DNA from: DASSOY01 sp035776675
GTDB taxonomy: Bacteria > Bacillota > Bacilli > Bacillales > DASSOY01
Reading direction: 5' to 3'
Assembly (NCBI GenBank): GCA_035776675.1
Contig: DASTWO010000180.1
Span: 1 to 5,652 of the forward strand
DNA: 5,652 nucleotides
In this document: piece after piece, positions 1-5,652 of the stretch
How positions within the stretch are numbered: the first letter of the stretch is position 1
Layout: each line of letters opens with the position of its first letter
Program-made: the position numbers and the translations under genes
Notes under the pieces: generated by a model
The model's input: the letters and a program-made list of their open reading frames with translations, nothing else
What the model was told of the DNA's origin: nothing
The model's database searches: none

Positions 1-82
1 GGCACCCCGGACATCTACCCATCCATTTCGGGGATTCATATCCGCATTCCTGACAGATGTACTTCACCTTTTGCTTTGCCAT
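1..82 (-). CDS. radA: RadA/Sms DNA repair ATPase, N-terminal fragment (runs off the left edge)
   Basis: Only the first 27 codons are present. They begin with ATG at 82-80 and continue past position 1. The peptide starts MAKQKVKYICQECGYESPKW and carries two CxxC pairs, C10/C13 and C24/C27. This is the four-cysteine zinc finger that opens RadA (Sms) proteins and precedes their RecA-like ATPase core and Lon-like C-terminal domain, both outside the window. RadA is a DnaB-type helicase/branch-migration factor in recombinational repair and transformation. The start is supported by a purine-rich AAAGGGGG (88-95 on this strand) ending 5 nt before the ATG. The gene follows clpC in the same direction, as in Bacillus subtilis, where disA usually comes next. 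Here a strong terminator lies in the 93-nt gap. The N-terminus is diagnostic; the rest of the gene is inferred. Confidence 0.93.
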   Translation of the reverse strand, partial: MAKQKVKYICQECGYESPKWMGRCPGC

Positions 83-130
83 AAGCGCCCCCTTTTTTCT
101 CCCTTTTCTCCCATCTTTCTCAAACACAGC

Positions 131-169
131 ATAAAAAAGAACCCCCGAAAGACATGCAGTCTTCCGGGG
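131..169 (-). terminator. Rho-independent terminator after clpC
   Basis: On the minus strand, 7 nt after the clpC TAA, an 11-bp stem (169-159 pairing with 153-143, one G-U pair) closes a 5-nt loop (158-154). It is followed at once by a T-rich run that includes six consecutive T (138-133). A GC-rich base to the stem plus a T tract is the classic intrinsic terminator form. It should end most of the ctsR-mcsA-mcsB-clpC transcript before radA. Confidence 0.93.
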
Positions 170-175
170 ACGGGC

Positions 176-2620
176 TTATGACCCTGCTTTCACGGCCGCA
201 TCAACGACAAACTCGCCGTTTCGGATGCCGATTTTCACCTTCTTGCCTTTTTCAATGTTGCCTTTTAACAGTTCCTCGGAAAGACGATCTTCGATTTGTT
301 TTTGCAATGCGCGCCGCAACGGCCTTGCCCCGTAATCGGGATCAAACCCGAGCTCAACGATTTTCTCCTCCGCCTTCGGCGTCATTTCAAGATCAATCCC
401 TTGCTCTTTCAGACGCTTCTTCAGCTGCCCTGCCATCAAGGTCACAATTTGCTTGAGATGTTCCTTTTCCAGGGCATGGAAGACGATAATCTCGTCGATC
501 CGGTTCAGAAACTCAGGACGGAACGTCCGCTTCAATTCCGTCATCACTTTGTCTTTCATTTCTCCGTATTCGGCCACATCGTTCTGCACATTGAATCCAA
601 CATGGCTGTTACGTTTCAGTTCTCTGGCCCCGACGTTAGACGTCATAATCAACACCGTATTTCGGAAATCGACTACTCGCCCCTTGGAGTCAGTTAATCG
701 CCCATCTTCAAGGACTTGCAACAGAATATTGAATACTTCCGGGTGCGCCTTTTCGATTTCGTCCAGCAAAATGACGGAATATGGCTTTTGGCGAACCTTT
801 TCTGTAAGCTGCCCGCCCTCATCATGGCCGACATAACCTGGAGGAGAACCGACAAGCCTGGATGTCGCATGTTTCTCCATGTACTCGGACATGTCAATTC
901 GGAGAATCGCCTCTTCATCACCGAACAAGGCCTCAGCGACCGCCCGTGCCAGTTCTGTTTTGCCGACACCGGTTGGCCCCAGGAAAATGAAGGAACCTAT
1001 CGGACGTTTCGGATCCTTCAACCCTGCTCTTGCGCGCCTGACCGCCTGAGATACCGATTTAACGGCTTCTTTCTGGCCGACAACACGGTTATGGAGAATT
1101 TCCTCCATTTTCAAGAGCCTTTCGCTTTCTTCCTGCTCCAGCTTTTTCACCGGAATTCCCGTCCAATTCGCCACGACCTGGGCGATGTCTTCCGGAGTCA
1201 CTTCCGTATTCTCCATCCCTTGCTTTTCTTTCCATTGCTTGTTCGTTTCCTCAAGCTGTTCCCGCAAACGCTGTTCACTATCCCTGAGCGAAGCCGCCTT
1301 TTCGAACTCTTGCCCCTGGACCGCCTCGTCTTTCTCCTTGCGGACCTCTTCTAGGTTCTGTTCAAGTTCCTTCAAATTTGGCGGCGCCGTGTAAGAGCGG
1401 AGACGGACTTTCGAAGCCCCCTCGTCAATCAGGTCAATCGCCTTATCCGGCAGAAACCGATCAGAAATGTAGCGATCAGATAACTGGACCGCCGCTTCAA
1501 TCGCATCATCCGTAATGGTGACACGATGGTGAGCTTCATAACGGTCTCGCAACCCTTTCAAAATTTGAATGGACTCATCGCTTGTCGGTTCATCGACAGT
1601 AATGGGCTGAAATCTGCGTTCCAACGCCGCGTCTTTCTCAATGTACTTACGATATTCATCAAGTGTGGTGGCACCGATACACTGCAATTCTCCGCGTGCA
1701 AGAGCCGGTTTCAATATGTTTGAAGCGTCTATCGCGCCTTCAGCCCCGCCTGCACCGATAAGAGTATGCAACTCATCAATAAATAAAATAATATTGCCGG
1801 CCTGGCGAATTTCGTCCATGACTTTTTTCAAACGGTCCTCAAATTCACCGCGATATTTCGTTCCCGCGACGACCGTACCCATATCAAGAGTCATGACTCT
1901 CTTATCTCTTAAAATCTCCGGAACCTCATTATTCACAATTTGCTGCGCAAGCCCTTCAGCAATCGCAGTCTTTCCGACACCTGGCTCACCGATCAACACC
2001 GGATTGTTCTTCGTCCGGCGACTGAGCACCTCAATTACTCGCTGAATTTCCTTGCTGCGGCCGATTACAGGATCAAGTCCGCTGTCCCGCGCCGACTGGG
2101 TCAAGTCGCGTGCGAGGCTGTCAAGAGTCGGAGTATTAGCTCCTCCTGCCGCTCTTCCACTTTGATGGCCGGAGGCGGAAGACTCGTTACTGCCCAATAA
2201 TTGAAGAACTTGCTGTCTGGCTTTATTCAAGCTAATGCCAAGATTGTTCAGCACCCTTGCAGCTACACCTTCACCTTCGCGAATAAGACCAAGCAGAATA
2301 TGTTCGGTCCCAACATAGGAGTGGCCCAACTTGCGAGCTTCATCCATGGAAAGCTCAATGACCTTTTTCGCCCGCGGTGTATAATGAATCGTCTGCACGG
2401 CTTCCTGGCCGCGTCCGATTAACGTCTCCACTTCTTTTTGAATCTTTTCGGCTTCAAGACCGAGGGAAGCTAGCGCTTTAGCGGCAATCCCTTCACCTTC
2501 GCGAATAAGCCCAAGTAGAATATGTTCGGTTCCAACATTGTTATGCCCCAAACGAACGGCTTCTTCCTGTGCGAGCGCCAATACTTTTTGCGCCCGTTCT
2601 GTAAATCTTCCAAACATCAT
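176..2620 (-). CDS. clpC: ClpC, HSP100/AAA+ unfoldase of the ClpCP protease
   Basis: This 814-residue protein has the length and order of ClpC (about 810 residues in Bacillus). ClpC is a cytoplasmic hexameric ATPase that unfolds substrates into ClpP with adaptors such as MecA or McsB. Two Clp-N repeats fill residues 1-145, followed by a variable Ser/Gly/Ala linker (about 145-165). D1 has Walker A GEPGVGKT (211-218), pore loop KYRG (255-258), Walker B ILFIDE (278-283) and arginine fingers R335/R336. A UVR-like coiled-coil middle domain (about 415-465) carries F439, aligned with the tip Phe that holds ClpC in its resting state. D2 has GPTGVGKT (548-555), pore loop GYVG (595-598), Walker B ending D620-E621, the ClpP-docking VGF loop (674-676), R707 and sensor-2 GAR (764-766). 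It starts with two ATGs (2620 and 2617) behind AGGAGG. It is the last gene of the CtsR operon, 18 nt after mcsB. One oddity: residues 399-403 read DEGAS where DEAGS or DEAAS is usual. Confidence 0.99.
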   Translation of the reverse strand: MMFGRFTERAQKVLALAQEEAVRLGHNNVGTEHILLGLIREGEGIAAKALASLGLEAEKIQKEVETLIGRGQEAVQTIHYTPRAKKVIELSMDEARKLGHSYVGTEHILLGLIREGEGVAARVLNNLGISLNKARQQVLQLLGSNESSASGHQSGRAAGGANTPTLDSLARDLTQSARDSGLDPVIGRSKEIQRVIEVLSRRTKNNPVLIGEPGVGKTAIAEGLAQQIVNNEVPEILRDKRVMTLDMGTVVAGTKYRGEFEDRLKKVMDEIRQAGNIILFIDELHTLIGAGGAEGAIDASNILKPALARGELQCIGATTLDEYRKYIEKDAALERRFQPITVDEPTSDESIQILKGLRDRYEAHHRVTITDDAIEAAVQLSDRYISDRFLPDKAIDLIDEGASKVRLRSYTAPPNLKELEQNLEEVRKEKDEAVQGQEFEKAASLRDSEQRLREQLEETNKQWKEKQGMENTEVTPEDIAQVVANWTGIPVKKLEQEESERLLKMEEILHNRVVGQKEAVKSVSQAVRRARAGLKDPKRPIGSFIFLGPTGVGKTELARAVAEALFGDEEAILRIDMSEYMEKHATSRLVGSPPGYVGHDEGGQLTEKVRQKPYSVILLDEIEKAHPEVFNILLQVLEDGRLTDSKGRVVDFRNTVLIMTSNVGARELKRNSHVGFNVQNDVAEYGEMKDKVMTELKRTFRPEFLNRIDEIIVFHALEKEHLKQIVTLMAGQLKKRLKEQGIDLEMTPKAEEKIVELGFDPDYGARPLRRALQKQIEDRLSEELLKGNIEKGKKVKIGIRNGEFVVDAAVKAGS

Positions 2621-2631
2621 AACGATTCCAG

Positions 2632-2637
2632 CCTCCT
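2632..2637 (-). promoter_or_regulatory. Ribosome binding site of clpC
   Basis: AGGAGG, a perfect Shine-Dalgarno core, lies in the 18-nt gap after the mcsB stop. Spacing is 11 nt to the first ATG (2620) and 14 nt to the second (2617). The first ATG is therefore the better start and gives the MMFGRF N-terminus seen in Bacillus ClpC. Confidence 0.85.
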
Positions 2638-2638
2638 G

Positions 2639-3721
2639 TTAATGAGATTCATCCTGACCCTGTTCCATCTTCATTCGTTCTCTGATCAAGGTCGCTCTCA
2701 GTACATCTCTTTCTGCCGGGTCAAGGGTCTTTCCTGCATATTGTTGCAGAAAACCCGGCTGGGTTAAAATCATCAATTCATTTAATATATCCTGTGACAC
2801 GCCTTGAATTAACTCAAGGTCGATTCCCAGACGAACATCAGACAAGCATGTGGCCGCTTCTTTAGACTGTATAATTCGGCTATTGGCCAAAGTACCATAT
2901 GAACGCCATACCCTGTCTTCCATCCGGACCCTCGATGATTCAAGCAGCGACTTCCTTGCGGAACGTTCTCTCTGAATCAGCTGCATGGCCACCCCGCGAA
3001 GATCCTCTACGATGTCCTCCTCTGATTTACCAAGGGTAATTTGATTTGAAATTTGAAATACATTTCCGAGAGACTCACTGCCTTCTCCATAAATGCCTCT
3101 CACTACCAACCCGAGTTGATTGATAGCTGGGGCTATGCGATTCATTTGCTGAGTCATAGCCAATGCCGGCAAATGCATCATTACGGACGCGCGCATTCCC
3201 GTTCCGACGTTCGTCGGACAGCTTGTTAAGTATCCTCGTGTTTCATCGAAGGCATAATCTAATTCCTGCTCAAGCCAATCATCCACGCCGGTCGCCAGAG
3301 TCAACGCCTCGTTCAATTGAAATCCGGGAAACAGGCATTGAATCCGAAGGTGATCTTCCTCATTCACCATAATGCTAACGGACTCTTTTTCGTTAATAAG
3401 GACGGACCCGTAATCCGATTCCTCCGCAAGGTGTGGGCTGATCATATGTTTTTCAACAAGCGCGCGTTTTTCAATCGGTTTCAAATCATCAATCATAATC
3501 GTGTCAAAGGCACCAAGATCACTATAAGATTTGCCATTGACACTTTTCTTAATATGTTCGTTCGCCTCCCGGTTCGTTTCGGGAGAAGCCAGAAGAGGGA
3601 ACGGATAGTTTCGTAAATTCCTTGCCAGGCGAATGCGGCTCGATAATACTATATCGGCGTCCGGCCCCTTCGCCTTCATCCAAGGACTGATGGCTTCATT
3701 CATAAAACGTTCAAGAGACAC
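2639..3721 (-). CDS. mcsB: McsB, protein arginine kinase
   Basis: McsB transfers phosphate from ATP to arginine side chains. The phosphoarginine marks proteins for ClpCP, and the kinase also acts on CtsR. At 360 residues it is close to the 363 of B. subtilis McsB. The phosphagen-kinase fold is recognisable from S-S-R-I-R-L-A-R-N (27-35, nucleotide-binding arginines), NEEDH (120-124), the catalytic-loop cysteine C168 in TSCPTNVGTG, R177 in RASVMMHLP, and R208 with E213 in RGIYGEGSE. The C-terminal RDVLRA (338-343) fits the RDxxRA phosphoarginine-binding motif used for allosteric activation. All key residues appear intact. The start is GTG at 3721-3719, chosen because the next residues (SLERF) align with the known N-terminus and AAAGGGGG lies 8 nt upstream; a later ATG at codon 7 would clip the protein. 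It begins 3 nt after mcsA, suggesting translational coupling and matched supply with its activator McsA. Confidence 0.98.
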   Translation of the reverse strand: MSLERFMNEAISPWMKAKGPDADIVLSSRIRLARNLRNYPFPLLASPETNREANEHIKKSVNGKSYSDLGAFDTIMIDDLKPIEKRALVEKHMISPHLAEESDYGSVLINEKESVSIMVNEEDHLRIQCLFPGFQLNEALTLATGVDDWLEQELDYAFDETRGYLTSCPTNVGTGMRASVMMHLPALAMTQQMNRIAPAINQLGLVVRGIYGEGSESLGNVFQISNQITLGKSEEDIVEDLRGVAMQLIQRERSARKSLLESSRVRMEDRVWRSYGTLANSRIIQSKEAATCLSDVRLGIDLELIQGVSQDILNELMILTQPGFLQQYAGKTLDPAERDVLRATLIRERMKMEQGQDESH

Positions 3722-3724
3722 GAA

Positions 3725-4249
3725 TTATTCCCCCTTTCCCTCGAGCGAACGGATGTGATCTCGCACTTTGGCAGCTTGCTCAAATTCTTCATTTTTAATA
3801 TGCTTTTGCAACTTTTGCTTCAATTCATCCAATTCCCGGCGCGACTGAATATCGCCGCCTATTCGTTTCGGAATCTTCCCTTTATGTGTCGTATTTCCGC
3901 CGTGAACCCGTCGAAATACTGGGTCCAGCTTGGGCTGGAAGGTTTCGTAACAATGCGCACAACCGAATTTTCCCCTATTTACAAATTGACGATAGGTCAT
4001 GCCGCATTCCGGGCACTTCAACCCGCTGGATTGTTGAAACGTGCTTTCGGGAGAGGGTTCTCCCATTGGATCCTCGAATCCAAGCAAACCGGAAAGCAAG
4101 TTGTGAATCGAGAAGCTGTTGGAAGCGGGGTGAAAGTCGCCTTTTTCCTTGGCGCAATGTTCACATATGTGAATTTCAGTCTTTTGGCCGTTAATGATTT
4201 TTGTAAAGTGAAGTGTAGCCGGCCTCATATGACATTCTTGACATTCCAT
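3725..4249 (-). CDS. mcsA: McsA, zinc-binding activator of McsB
   Basis: McsA binds and activates the arginine kinase McsB and helps modulate CtsR. The 174-residue protein (B. subtilis: 185) has eight cysteines in four CxxC pairs: C3/C6, C29/C32, C79/C82 and C97/C100, enough for two zinc-binding modules. A C-terminal UVR motif (about 138-170) is a charged helical hairpin containing EEFEQAAKVRD, like the EFEKAASLRD segment in the ClpC middle domain. A low-complexity linker (about 38-75) joins the first zinc module to the second. The start ATG at 4249 follows GGGAGGG (4256-4262) by 6 nt, and the first cysteine pair begins at residue 3, so a later start would destroy it. It lies 21 nt after ctsR and 3 nt before mcsB; its last codons contain the mcsB ribosome binding site. 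Confidence 0.97.
   Translation of the reverse strand: MECQECHMRPATLHFTKIINGQKTEIHICEHCAKEKGDFHPASNSFSIHNLLSGLLGFEDPMGEPSPESTFQQSSGLKCPECGMTYRQFVNRGKFGCAHCYETFQPKLDPVFRRVHGGNTTHKGKIPKRIGGDIQSRRELDELKQKLQKHIKNEEFEQAAKVRDHIRSLEGKGE
3730..3737 (-). promoter_or_regulatory. Ribosome binding site of mcsB, inside the end of mcsA
   Basis: AAAGGGGG overlaps the Lys-Gly-Glu end of McsA and ends 8 nt before the GTG start of mcsB. It supports GTG at 3721 over the downstream ATG. Because ribosomes finishing mcsA pass through it, translation of the two genes is probably coupled. Confidence 0.8.
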
Positions 4250-4270
4250 CGGATTCCCTCCCGCCGATTG

Positions 4271-4732
4271 TTATTTATATTTCAACGTCATCAACATCGC
4301 TTTAAGGACGTTGGCTCTCATTTCATCACGAAGCGGCAATTCCACTTGCAGAACCGTCCGGTCAATGGCACTAAGCATGATTTTGGCTTCTCTTTTCGTA
4401 ACCACTTCTTCTTCCAACAAACGAATAACAAGCGCTTCGGCTATTTGCTGGGTTGCGCGGGAACTTACGTAAGAAATCATTTCGTCAAGCAGGTGGGCTT
4501 CATCTTCCGGCTGTACCTTTGTAATTCGGATATAGCCGCCCCCTCCTCTTTTACTTTCCACAATATACCCTCTTTCAATCGTAAAACGGGTATTGATCAC
4601 ATAATTAATTTGTGAGGGGACACACTGGAATCTTTCGGCCATCTCACTCCGCTTGATTTCAACAATGTCTTCACCGCTGATATTCAAAGCTTTTTTTAAA
4701 TATTCCTCGATGATATCTGAAATATTTTTCAC
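4271..4732 (-). CDS. ctsR: CtsR, class III heat-shock repressor
   Basis: CtsR is a dimeric repressor of clp genes and of its own operon; it binds tandem GTCAAA-type heptads and releases DNA on heating. From GTG at 4732-4730 the protein is 153 residues (B. subtilis: 154) and begins (f)MKNISDIIEEYLKKAL, matching the family N-terminus. The winged helix-turn-helix spans about 28-70 and includes FQCVPSQINYVINTRF (35-50). The wing carries R62 followed by four glycines (63-66), the loop known for DNA contact and temperature sensing. The helical C-terminal domain (about 78-153) is the dimerisation part. The frame stays open upstream to a GTG at 4840, adding 36 residues. I reject that start because it would translate through the promoter and operator, lacks a good ribosome binding site, and exceeds the family length. 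It is the first gene of the operon. Confidence 0.98.
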   Translation of the reverse strand: MKNISDIIEEYLKKALNISGEDIVEIKRSEMAERFQCVPSQINYVINTRFTIERGYIVESKRGGGGYIRITKVQPEDEAHLLDEMISYVSSRATQQIAEALVIRLLEEEVVTKREAKIMLSAIDRTVLQVELPLRDEMRANVLKAMLMTLKYK

Positions 4733-4739
4733 TGGATTT

Positions 4740-4746
4740 CCTTCCC
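4740..4746 (-). promoter_or_regulatory. Ribosome binding site that fixes the ctsR start
   Basis: GGGAAGG ends 7 nt before the GTG at 4732, and the family alignment starts at the same codon. It lies directly downstream of the operator, so the site is on the short leader (about 40 nt) of the operon mRNA. Confidence 0.75.
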
Positions 4747-4747
4747 T

Positions 4748-4770
4748 TTTGACTTTGACTATCTTTGATC
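4748..4770 (-). promoter_or_regulatory. CtsR operator (tandem heptad repeats)
   Basis: The known CtsR box is RGTCAAA-NAN-RGTCAAA. On the minus strand this site reads GATCAAA (4770-4764, one mismatch), the spacer GAT (fits NAN), then AGTCAAA (4760-4754, perfect). A third heptad AGTCAAA (4754-4748) follows directly, sharing one A with the second. The site begins just after the predicted transcription start and ends before the ctsR ribosome binding site. Bound CtsR would thus block initiation or promoter clearance. This is the autoregulatory site for the whole operon. Confidence 0.9.
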
Positions 4771-4778
4771 TTAAGTAT

Positions 4779-4807
4779 AGTATAGCCCCTTCACAACGTT
4801 TTGTAAA
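4779..4807 (-). promoter_or_regulatory. Sigma-A-type promoter of the ctsR operon
   Basis: On the minus strand a -35 hexamer TTTACA (4807-4802, five of six to consensus) is separated by exactly 17 nt from a -10 hexamer TATACT (4784-4779, five of six). A second TATACT overlaps it 5 nt further on (4779-4774), but at an unfavourable 22-nt spacing. Predicted initiation is near 4771-4773, right beside the CtsR operator. I saw no good sigma-B motif (GTTT...GGGTAT), although B. subtilis has a sigma-B promoter for this operon. Confidence 0.85.
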
Positions 4808-4845
4808 ATCATCCTGTTCGCCAGTATGCCCAATTTTCACCTTCG

Positions 4846-5544
4846 CTAATCGGCCGTATAGACTTTGTAAACATGGTCGGTTTTATACAATCGATCATAA
4901 ATAGACGGAGAAATGCCGCCTTCCGGAAAACGTACCAACAAGGCATATTTAATAAGATCCTTCTCTTCGGCTGACGGATAATCTTCTACGATAACCTTTT
5001 CAACGCTAATTTGTTGGGCTTCGACAAGCTCCACCACTTTCGATAAAGACACTGCCTTATTCTCTACAACAATATTCAGCTGCTCGGTCCGCGGTGCATT
5101 AATAAAGCTATTCTCGACTTTATTCAAAAACAATAAGCTTAGAATAACCACAGCAGTCGTCAAGCCTGCCGCATAATACATCCCATTTCCAACAACAAGG
5201 CCAATCCCCGCCACAGCCCAGATGGAGGCCGCAGTCGTCAAACCTTTGACAGTTACGCCATGAACGAGGATGGTGCCCGCTCCCAGAAACCCGATGCCGC
5301 TAACAACATAGGCAGGAAGCCTTGCCGGATCAAGTCTCGCATTGGCATGCTCCTCCAAAAACTGATTAAATCCATAAATCGATAAAAGCATCATCAAACA
5401 AGCGCCGATCCCCACCAACAAGTGGGTGCGAAATCCGGCGGGATGTCGTTTGGCCTCACGTTCCAGGCCAATCAATCCACTCAAAACGGCCGCAATCAAA
5501 AGACGAACGGTAATGACAAGCGCATCATCCGGTAACCAGTGCAT
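4846..5544 (-). CDS. MgtC/SapB family inner-membrane protein
   Basis: The 232-residue protein has the two-part MgtC layout. The N-terminal half is hydrophobic with about five membrane segments (near 8-27, 40-59, 78-96, 100-119 and 122-141). It carries the family signature GLEREAKRHPAGFRTH (26-41), then GIGFLGAGTIL (83-93) and KGLTTAASIWAVAGIGL (100-116). The C-terminal half (about 152-232) is soluble and resembles the ACT-like domain of MgtC relatives. Family members are linked to magnesium limitation, membrane potential and virulence, and in B. subtilis to the sapB phosphatase phenotype, but the biochemical role is not settled, so none is assigned here. ATG at 5544 follows AGAGGTGA (5551-5558) at 6 nt. 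The stop (TAG) lies 38 nt before the -35 of the ctsR promoter with no terminator visible, so read-through into the heat-shock operon is possible. Its own promoter was not identified. Confidence 0.93.
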   Translation of the reverse strand: MHWLPDDALVITVRLLIAAVLSGLIGLEREAKRHPAGFRTHLLVGIGACLMMLLSIYGFNQFLEEHANARLDPARLPAYVVSGIGFLGAGTILVHGVTVKGLTTAASIWAVAGIGLVVGNGMYYAAGLTTAVVILSLLFLNKVENSFINAPRTEQLNIVVENKAVSLSKVVELVEAQQISVEKVIVEDYPSAEEKDLIKYALLVRFPEGGISPSIYDRLYKTDHVYKVYTAD

Positions 5545-5652
5545 CCTGCTTCACCTCTTTCTCCCACACTCTCTCTTTAGGTTATGAAAAACAACAAAGG
5601 TTAATCATTAAAAGCATTCGACGACCCGAAGCCATTTCCTTCCGCGAATAAA
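5545..5652 (-). other. Upstream region of the mgtC/sapB gene
   Basis: This edge stretch holds the AGAGGTGA ribosome binding site (5551-5558) and a purine-rich leader. I see no convincing sigma-A promoter: CATAAC (5583-5588) is a poor -10 without a partnered -35. There is no magnesium riboswitch; the region is too short. On the minus strand, 14 codons are open from the edge to a TAA at 5610-5608, which could be the end of an upstream gene, but this is too short to call. Confidence 0.4.
5610..5632 (-). terminator. Possible weak intrinsic terminator of an upstream gene
   Basis: On the minus strand GCTTCG (5632-5627) pairs with CGAA and GC of 5620-5614, with one bulged T and a 6-nt loop, followed by TTTT (5613-5610). 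The stem is short and the T run brief. It could also be chance structure. It would fit the end of a gene whose last codons lie at the window edge. Confidence 0.22.

Noticed and set aside
716..1354. A 212-codon plus-strand open frame opposite clpC
   Set aside because: It is antisense to the ClpC D2 and middle-domain coding sequence, with no recognisable domain or start signal. Highly conserved genes often leave such open antisense frames.
3755..4615. A 286-codon open frame on the plus strand opposite mcsA and ctsR
   Set aside because: It lies antisense to two well-recognised genes, crosses their boundary, resembles no family I know, and has no good ribosome binding site. It is a shadow of the minus-strand codon usage.
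4793..4804. A small inverted repeat (ACAA, 4 nt, TTGT) between the -35 and -10 of the ctsR promoter
   Set aside because: Four-base arms are expected by chance and match no regulator site I can name.
4808..4845. Possible terminator or sigma-B promoter between mgtC/sapB and ctsR
   Set aside because: No stem longer than about 3 bp followed by a T run, and GGGCAT has no matching GTTT element at the right spacing.
1..5652. Mobile elements, CRISPR arrays, tRNA or rRNA genes
   Set aside because: The window is almost fully covered by intact housekeeping genes. I found no repeat arrays, transposase remnants or structured RNA signatures in the short gaps.

Overview
The window is a core chromosomal locus from a Gram-positive bacterium of the order Bacillales. 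The gene order ctsR-mcsA-mcsB-clpC, followed by radA, is the class III heat-shock (CtsR) locus known from Bacillus subtilis and relatives. Each of the four operon proteins lines up with its Bacillus counterpart almost end to end. Base composition is moderate, Shine-Dalgarno sequences are strong and purine-rich, and some starts are GTG, all consistent with Bacillales. I cannot name the genus from sequence alone.

Every gene lies on the minus strand, so transcription runs from high to low coordinates. From upstream to downstream: a 108-nt edge region (5545-5652) with no assignable gene; an MgtC/SapB-family membrane protein (4846-5544); a compact control region with a sigma-A-type promoter (TTTACA, 17 nt, TATACT) and a tandem CtsR operator (4748-4770); ctsR (GTG start at 4732); mcsA; mcsB (GTG start, 3 nt after mcsA); clpC; a strong intrinsic terminator (131-169); and the first 27 codons of radA running off the left edge.

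The operon forms an autoregulated proteolysis circuit. CtsR represses its own operon by binding GTCAAA heptads at the transcription start. McsB, activated by the zinc protein McsA, phosphorylates arginines on damaged proteins, and those residues are recognised by the N-domain of ClpC. ClpC unfolds such substrates into ClpP, which is not encoded here. Heat inactivates CtsR and frees the operon. RadA is a DNA-repair ATPase that often sits next to clpC; here a terminator separates the two.

I found no previously undescribed system. The operon is canonical and all its reading frames are intact. The points worth a second look are modest: a third CtsR half-site overlapping the second by one base, the terminator between clpC and radA with no clear radA promoter, an mgtC/sapB gene abutting the ctsR promoter with no visible terminator, and an Ala-to-Gly difference in a conserved ClpC D1 motif. 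The long plus-strand open frames are antisense shadows.
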